Positions 7,353 through 9,801 of a DNA stretch of 9,801 nt are shown here, in pieces. The stretch is from CAYOHP01 sp964403795 [NCBI: uncultured bacterium] (GTDB lineage: Bacteria; Muiribacteriota; UBA6191; CAZXTJ01): contig CAYOHP010000196.1 in the NCBI GenBank assembly GCA_964403795.1, forward strand, positions 1-9,801, in the 5' to 3' direction. The notes beneath the pieces were generated by a model. That model had not been told where the DNA came from and did no database searches. It saw nothing but the letters and a program-made list of their open reading frames with translations. Made by a program: the position numbers and the translations under genes. Within the stretch, counting starts at the first letter, position 1, and every line of letters begins with the position of its first letter.

Positions 7353-7529
7353 ATGGTCTGCCCCGTCTGCCGCGGCCGCATGATCCAGTCGCCCTCCCGT
7401 CCCGAGCTGCGGATCGTGACCGCGATCCACGCCGACCCGGACCAGGGAGCGGCCACCCCCCCGGCGCTGCGGGTGCGTTGCGTGCGCTGCGAGTTCTCGC
7501 TCTACTTCCGGGGCCTCAAGGCGGCCTGA
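7353..7529 (+). CDS. Small zinc-ribbon-like protein, function unknown
   Basis: A 58-residue protein not assignable to a named family. It has two CxxC knuckles, C3-P-V-C6 and C43-V-R-C46, separated by 36 residues: the layout of a treble-clef or zinc-ribbon fold binding one zinc. Between them is a polar stretch (IVTAIHADPDQG) that would form the beta hairpin. The C-terminus ends FSLYFRGLKAA. There is no membrane segment or signal. The gene begins 59 bases after the GT9 stop and may be the last gene of that operon, or it may have its own signals. Its 3' end overlaps that of the convergent NuoF-like gene by 14 bases (7516-7529). It is judged real from the strong ribosome binding site and the paired cysteines. 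Role unknown; nucleic-acid binding or protein contact are both possible. Confidence 0.65.
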   Translation: MVCPVCRGRMIQSPSRPELRIVTAIHADPDQGAATPPALRVRCVRCEFSLYFRGLKAA

Positions 7530-8904
7530 TCCGGGCCGGGGGCGTCGGGGCGTAGCTCCAGTCCGGCTGCTTGCAGGCTTGCCTCGGGTCGAGCTCGAAG
7601 CGGGCCGTGGCCGGGTCGTAGTCGACGAGCTTGGGGATCCTCCAGGGTTCCCGTTCCTCGGCCCGTCGGGCCGCCATGGTCTCGGGCCAGAAGTCCTCCG
7701 GGAAGGCTTCCACCAGGCTCGGGATCAGGACCGATCCCTGGACCGGCAGGTAGCAGCGGTTCTGGCGGGGTGCCGAGCGGGCGGCCTCGACGGCCCTGGC
7801 CAGGTCGCTCGCCTCGTGGTGCTCGAGTTCCGCCAGTCGCTCCAGGGCCTGGGAGGACGCCAGCAGCCCGTGCTTGCAGGCGGTGCACTGGCTGCACGAC
7901 TCGACCGCCAGGAACCGGGCGACCTCCCGGGTGACCTCCGCCAGATCGGAGCGGTCGTCGAGCAGGATGAAGCCCGCCGAGCCGAGACCCGAGCCGAGGG
8001 CGGCGAGCGCCCCGAACTCGGCCGGGGTGTCGAAGGCCTCGGCCGGGATCACCCGGTTCGAGACCCCGGAGAGGGCGCCCCGGAAGCGCCGCCCCGGCAG
8101 GGGTCCGCCCCCGAGACCGTGGAAGAGTTCCCCGAGGGGGACTCCCGCCTGGACCTCGTGGATCCCGGGCGAGCGGACCTCGCCGCAGATCGTGACCACC
8201 AGGGTCCCGGGAGTGTCGGGTGTGCCGAGTTCCCGGAAGCTGGCGGCGCCCCGGGCCAGGATTCCCGGCACCAGCGCCAAGGTCTGGACGTTCTGGACCA
8301 GGGCCGGGTTGGGGCTGGCCTGGGTCGGCCCGAGCCCCCATTCGTAGGGTGGGTAGTGCGCCTCCCGGGGAAGCGGCGGCCCCCCGTCGAGCACGCTGAG
8401 CAGGGCCTTCTCCTCCCCGAAGAGGTACTCGTCCGGGCCGGCCGTGATCACCGGCTCCCGGCCTTCCCAGACTCCGTGCTCGGCCATCTCGGCGATGGCG
8501 GATTCCAGACGGGCGATCTCCACCCGGTAGCCGGCCTTGATCCCGATCCGGAGGTCGTCGGTGGCGAGGACGCGGGCCGCGATCGCCATTCCCTCGAGGG
8601 CCGCATACGGGTTGTGCCGCAGGATCCACCGGTCCTTGAAGGTGCCGGGTTCGCCCTCGGCGGCGTTCATCACCACCGAGCGCCGGGGACAGGGGTGGCG
8701 CCTCAGGGTGTCCCACTTGGTCCCGGCGGGGAAGCCGGCTCCGCCCCGGCCCCGGAGTCCGGCGGCGGCGATCTCGGAGACCACCGCTTCGGCCCCCCCG
8801 GCCCCGAGCGCGGCGACGGAGGGCATCCCGGTGGCTTCCCGGTACTGCCGGTAGCTCCGGAACGGACGTTGCGGGATGAGGCGATGGGGGGCGAGCGGGT
8901 CCAA
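7516..8904 (-). CDS. Stand-alone NuoF-type flavin / iron-sulfur protein (complex I 51 kDa subunit-like)
   Basis: A 462-residue protein with the complete domain order of the complex I 51 kDa subunit. The FMN/NADH fold has GLRGRGGAGFPAGTKW (49-64), NAAEGEPGTFKDR (80-92) and YLFGEE (160-165). The SLBB domain spans about 237-267 (GEVRSPGIHEV). The C-terminal 4Fe-4S motif is C337-x2-C340-x2-C343 with C384, and the last spacing of 41 equals that recalled for Thermus Nqo1. Expected chemistry is NAD(P)H-dependent electron transfer through FMN to the cluster. It is not a plain NuoF: the usual NADE is NAAE (A82), NNVET is QNVQT (204-208), and the cluster loop is CSQCTACKHG rather than CGxCxPCRxG. No NuoE, NuoG, hydrogenase or formate dehydrogenase partner is nearby. 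Start is TTG at 8904-8902, with GGAGGT 6 bases upstream; the next ATG is codon 27. The partner and substrate are unknown. Confidence 0.87.
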   Translation of the reverse strand: MDPLAPHRLIPQRPFRSYRQYREATGMPSVAALGAGGAEAVVSEIAAAGLRGRGGAGFPAGTKWDTLRRHPCPRRSVVMNAAEGEPGTFKDRWILRHNPYAALEGMAIAARVLATDDLRIGIKAGYRVEIARLESAIAEMAEHGVWEGREPVITAGPDEYLFGEEKALLSVLDGGPPLPREAHYPPYEWGLGPTQASPNPALVQNVQTLALVPGILARGAASFRELGTPDTPGTLVVTICGEVRSPGIHEVQAGVPLGELFHGLGGGPLPGRRFRGALSGVSNRVIPAEAFDTPAEFGALAALGSGLGSAGFILLDDRSDLAEVTREVARFLAVESCSQCTACKHGLLASSQALERLAELEHHEASDLARAVEAARSAPRQNRCYLPVQGSVLIPSLVEAFPEDFWPETMAARRAEEREPWRIPKLVDYDPATARFELDPRQACKQPDWSYAPTPPARIRPP

Positions 8905-8910
8905 GGAGCC

Positions 8911-8916
8911 ACCTCC
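8911..8916 (-). promoter_or_regulatory. Ribosome binding site deciding a TTG start for the NuoF-like gene
   Basis: On the minus strand this reads GGAGGT (within CCCGGAGGTGG), followed by 6 bases and then TTG at 8904-8902. The spacing is ideal, while the first in-frame ATG is 26 codons downstream with no comparable site. The rare TTG start is therefore preferred. Confidence 0.65.
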
Positions 8917-8978
8917 GGGTCGAGCCTACCCGCGGATCCGGCTTCGGGAGTCCCCCCTGGGTGGGTGTCGGTCCCGGC

Positions 8979-8990
8979 CCGGGGCCCCGG
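8979..8990. repeat. 12-base GC palindrome
   Basis: CCGGGGCCCCGG is a perfect 12-base palindrome in the gap between the NuoF-like gene and recA. In DNA this rich in G and C it may be chance. No function is assigned. Confidence 0.3.
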
Positions 8991-9011
8991 CGTGGAGGCG
9001 CATCCCTCGCC

Positions 9012-9049
9012 GATCTTCCGCAGGCCGGCGGGCCTCCTGGCGGAAGGTC
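9012..9049. repeat. Strong hairpin in the NuoF-like / recA intergenic region
   Basis: The arms GATCTTCCGC (9012-9021) and GCGGAAGGTC (9040-9049) pair over 10 positions with a single T-G wobble. Inside them AGGCC (9022-9026) pairs with GGCCT (9031-9035) around a GGCG loop, leaving CCTG (9036-9039) as a one-sided bulge. It lies about 108 bases upstream of the NuoF-like start codon and upstream of the likely recA promoter, so it cannot terminate either gene and has no T-run. It could be leader RNA structure of the NuoF-like transcript or a protein-binding site. Confidence 0.5.
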
Positions 9050-9067
9050 CGGTCCCCGTGCCAGCGC

Positions 9068-9114
9068 GTGACAGTGAACTTTTGCTCCCTATCTGCCGAA
9101 AACGGGTGTAGGAT
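9068..9114 (+). promoter_or_regulatory. Probable recA promoter region with candidate damage-response motifs
   Basis: This is the only relatively AT-rich stretch in the gap and lies 55-100 bases before the recA start. GTGACA (9068-9073) is one mismatch from a TTGACA -35 box, and TATCTG (9090-9095) follows with a 16-base spacer but matches TATAAT poorly. TAGGAT (9109-9114) is a better -10 hexamer but lacks a well-placed -35. GTGACAGTG (9068-9076) also resembles the SOS-independent recA promoter motif known from mycobacteria (TTGTCRGTG, then about 8 bases and a TA-rich -10), matching 7 of 9. GAACTTTTGCTC (9076-9087) is one mismatch from the GAAC-N4-GTTC type of LexA box. None of these is decisive. 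Confidence 0.35.
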
Positions 9115-9168
9115 GGCTCCGTGGGCAACGACCGGACGAAACCCGGGCGCCCGGAAGGGTTCTTGAAC

Positions 9169-9801
9169 ATGTCGAAGAGCGTCGAAACCACCCCGGGCGC
9201 AGACCCCAAGGCCAAGAGCGCGGCCCTGGACAACGCCCTCACCCAGATCACCAAGACCTACGGCAAGGGCGCCATCATGCGTCTCGGCAAGGCCTACGCC
9301 GACCAGACCGTGGCGGTCATCCCCACCGGGTCGCTGACGGTGGACTGGGCACTCGGGATCGGGGGCATCCCCAAGGGCCGGATCACCGAGATCTACGGCC
9401 CCGAGTCCTCGGGCAAGACCACCATCGCCCTCTCGACCATCGCCCAGGCCCAGAAGCGGGGCGGAACCGCCGCCTTCATCGACGTGGAGCACGCCCTCGA
9501 CCCGACCTACGCGGCTTCGCTCGGGGTCGACGTGGACAACCTGCTGGTGAGCCAGCCCTCCACCGGCGAGGAAGCCCTCGAGATCATGGATCTCCTGATC
9601 CGCTCGGGCTCGCTCGACATCGTGGTCCTCGACTCGGTGGCCGCATTGGTCCCCAAGGCCGAGCTCGAAGGCGAGATGGGCGACTCCCACATGGGTCTCC
9701 AGGCCCGGCTGATGAGCCAGGCGATGCGGAAGATCACCGGCTCGATCTCGAAGACCAATACCACCGTCATCTTCATCAACCAGATCCGCATGAAGATCGG
9801 G
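9169..9801 (+). CDS. recA: RecA recombinase (3' end missing)
   Basis: First 211 codons of recA; the gene continues past the right edge. RecA forms ATP-dependent filaments on single-stranded DNA, catalyses strand exchange, and stimulates LexA self-cleavage. Walker A is GPESSGKTT (77-85, K83). The catalytic Glu is E107 in [10 protein letters not shown]. Walker B ends at D155 in IVVLDS. The L2 entry INQIRMKIG has the allosteric Gln at 205. All align with E. coli RecA (K72, E96, D144, Q194) at a constant offset of 11, so the core has no insertion or intein up to this point and the N-terminus is about 11 residues longer. ATG 9169 has GGAAGGG at 9153-9159 about 9 bases upstream. V106 replaces the usual Ala in FIDAEHALDP. 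It is transcribed divergently from the NuoF-like gene. Confidence 0.97.
   Translation, partial: MSKSVETTPGADPKAKSAALDNALTQITKTYGKGAIMRLGKAYADQTVAVIPTGSLTVDWALGIGGIPKGRITEIYGPESSGKTTIALSTIAQAQKRGGTAAFIDVEHALDPTYAASLGVDVDNLLVSQPSTGEEALEIMDLLIRSGSLDIVVLDSVAALVPKAELEGEMGDSHMGLQARLMSQAMRKITGSISKTNTTVIFINQIRMKIG

Noticed and set aside
5307-7430. 707-residue minus-strand open frame opposite the second GT4 and the GT9 gene
   Set aside because: Ser/Arg/Pro-rich shadow with no domain; the opposite strand carries complete GT4 and GT9 motifs.
7516-8904. Part of a respiratory complex I (nuo) operon
   Set aside because: No other nuo subunit on either side; the gene is flanked by a small zinc-ribbon gene and recA, and key NuoF motifs are altered.
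8979-8990. CCGGGGCCCCGG palindrome as a meaningful regulator site
   Set aside because: It consists only of G and C in a very GC-rich background, so chance is a sufficient explanation; listed only as a low-confidence repeat.
8926-9690. 254-residue minus-strand open frame covering the recA promoter and 5' end
   Set aside because: Antisense shadow of recA; no ribosome binding site and no family motif.

Overview
The window is a uniformly GC-rich piece of bacterial chromosome, with coding regions strongly biased to G or C in third positions. The phylum cannot be fixed from the sequence. The RecA fragment is bacterial, but its L2 region ([19 protein letters not shown]) resembles proteobacterial and firmicute RecA more than the mycobacterial type, so high GC alone does not make this an actinobacterium. 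No tRNA, rRNA, CRISPR array, insertion sequence or phage gene was seen.

Positions 1-7293 form a glycan assembly locus. A minus-strand FAD-dependent oxidoreductase of the UDP-galactopyranose mutase / protoporphyrinogen oxidase-like superfamily runs off the left edge. It is divergent, across 92 bases, from a plus-strand run of six genes: a GT4 glycosyltransferase, a NodB-type polysaccharide deacetylase, a multi-pass O-antigen ligase/polymerase-like membrane protein, an SGNH/GDSL hydrolase-like protein with an N-terminal membrane anchor, a second GT4 glycosyltransferase, and a GT9 (heptosyltransferase-like) glycosyltransferase. These genes overlap or nearly touch. Three of the junctions are 4-base GTGA start/stop overlaps, so they probably form one translationally coupled operon. 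Together they can build, deacetylate, possibly acyl-modify, and polymerise or ligate a surface polysaccharide. The product cannot be named, and no flippase, ABC exporter or chain-length regulator lies in the window.

Positions 7353-7529 hold a 58-residue four-cysteine zinc-ribbon-like protein. Its 3' end overlaps by 14 bases the 3' end of a convergent minus-strand gene (7516-8904) for a stand-alone NuoF-type flavin/iron-sulfur protein. That protein keeps the NADH-binding loop, an SLBB domain and the four-cysteine 4Fe-4S motif, but differs at positions conserved in respiratory complex I. It starts with TTG behind a strong ribosome binding site. No other complex I, hydrogenase or formate dehydrogenase subunit is present.

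After a 264-base divergent intergenic region, which holds a strong hairpin, a GC palindrome and a probable promoter region, recA begins at 9169 and is cut by the right edge. Its Walker A, catalytic Glu, Walker B and L2 residues align with E. coli RecA at a constant offset of 11.

No convincing wholly new system was found. The least explained items are the exact 10-base inverted repeat between the divergent glycan genes, the orphan diverged NuoF-like protein with its zinc-ribbon neighbour, and the structured recA upstream region.
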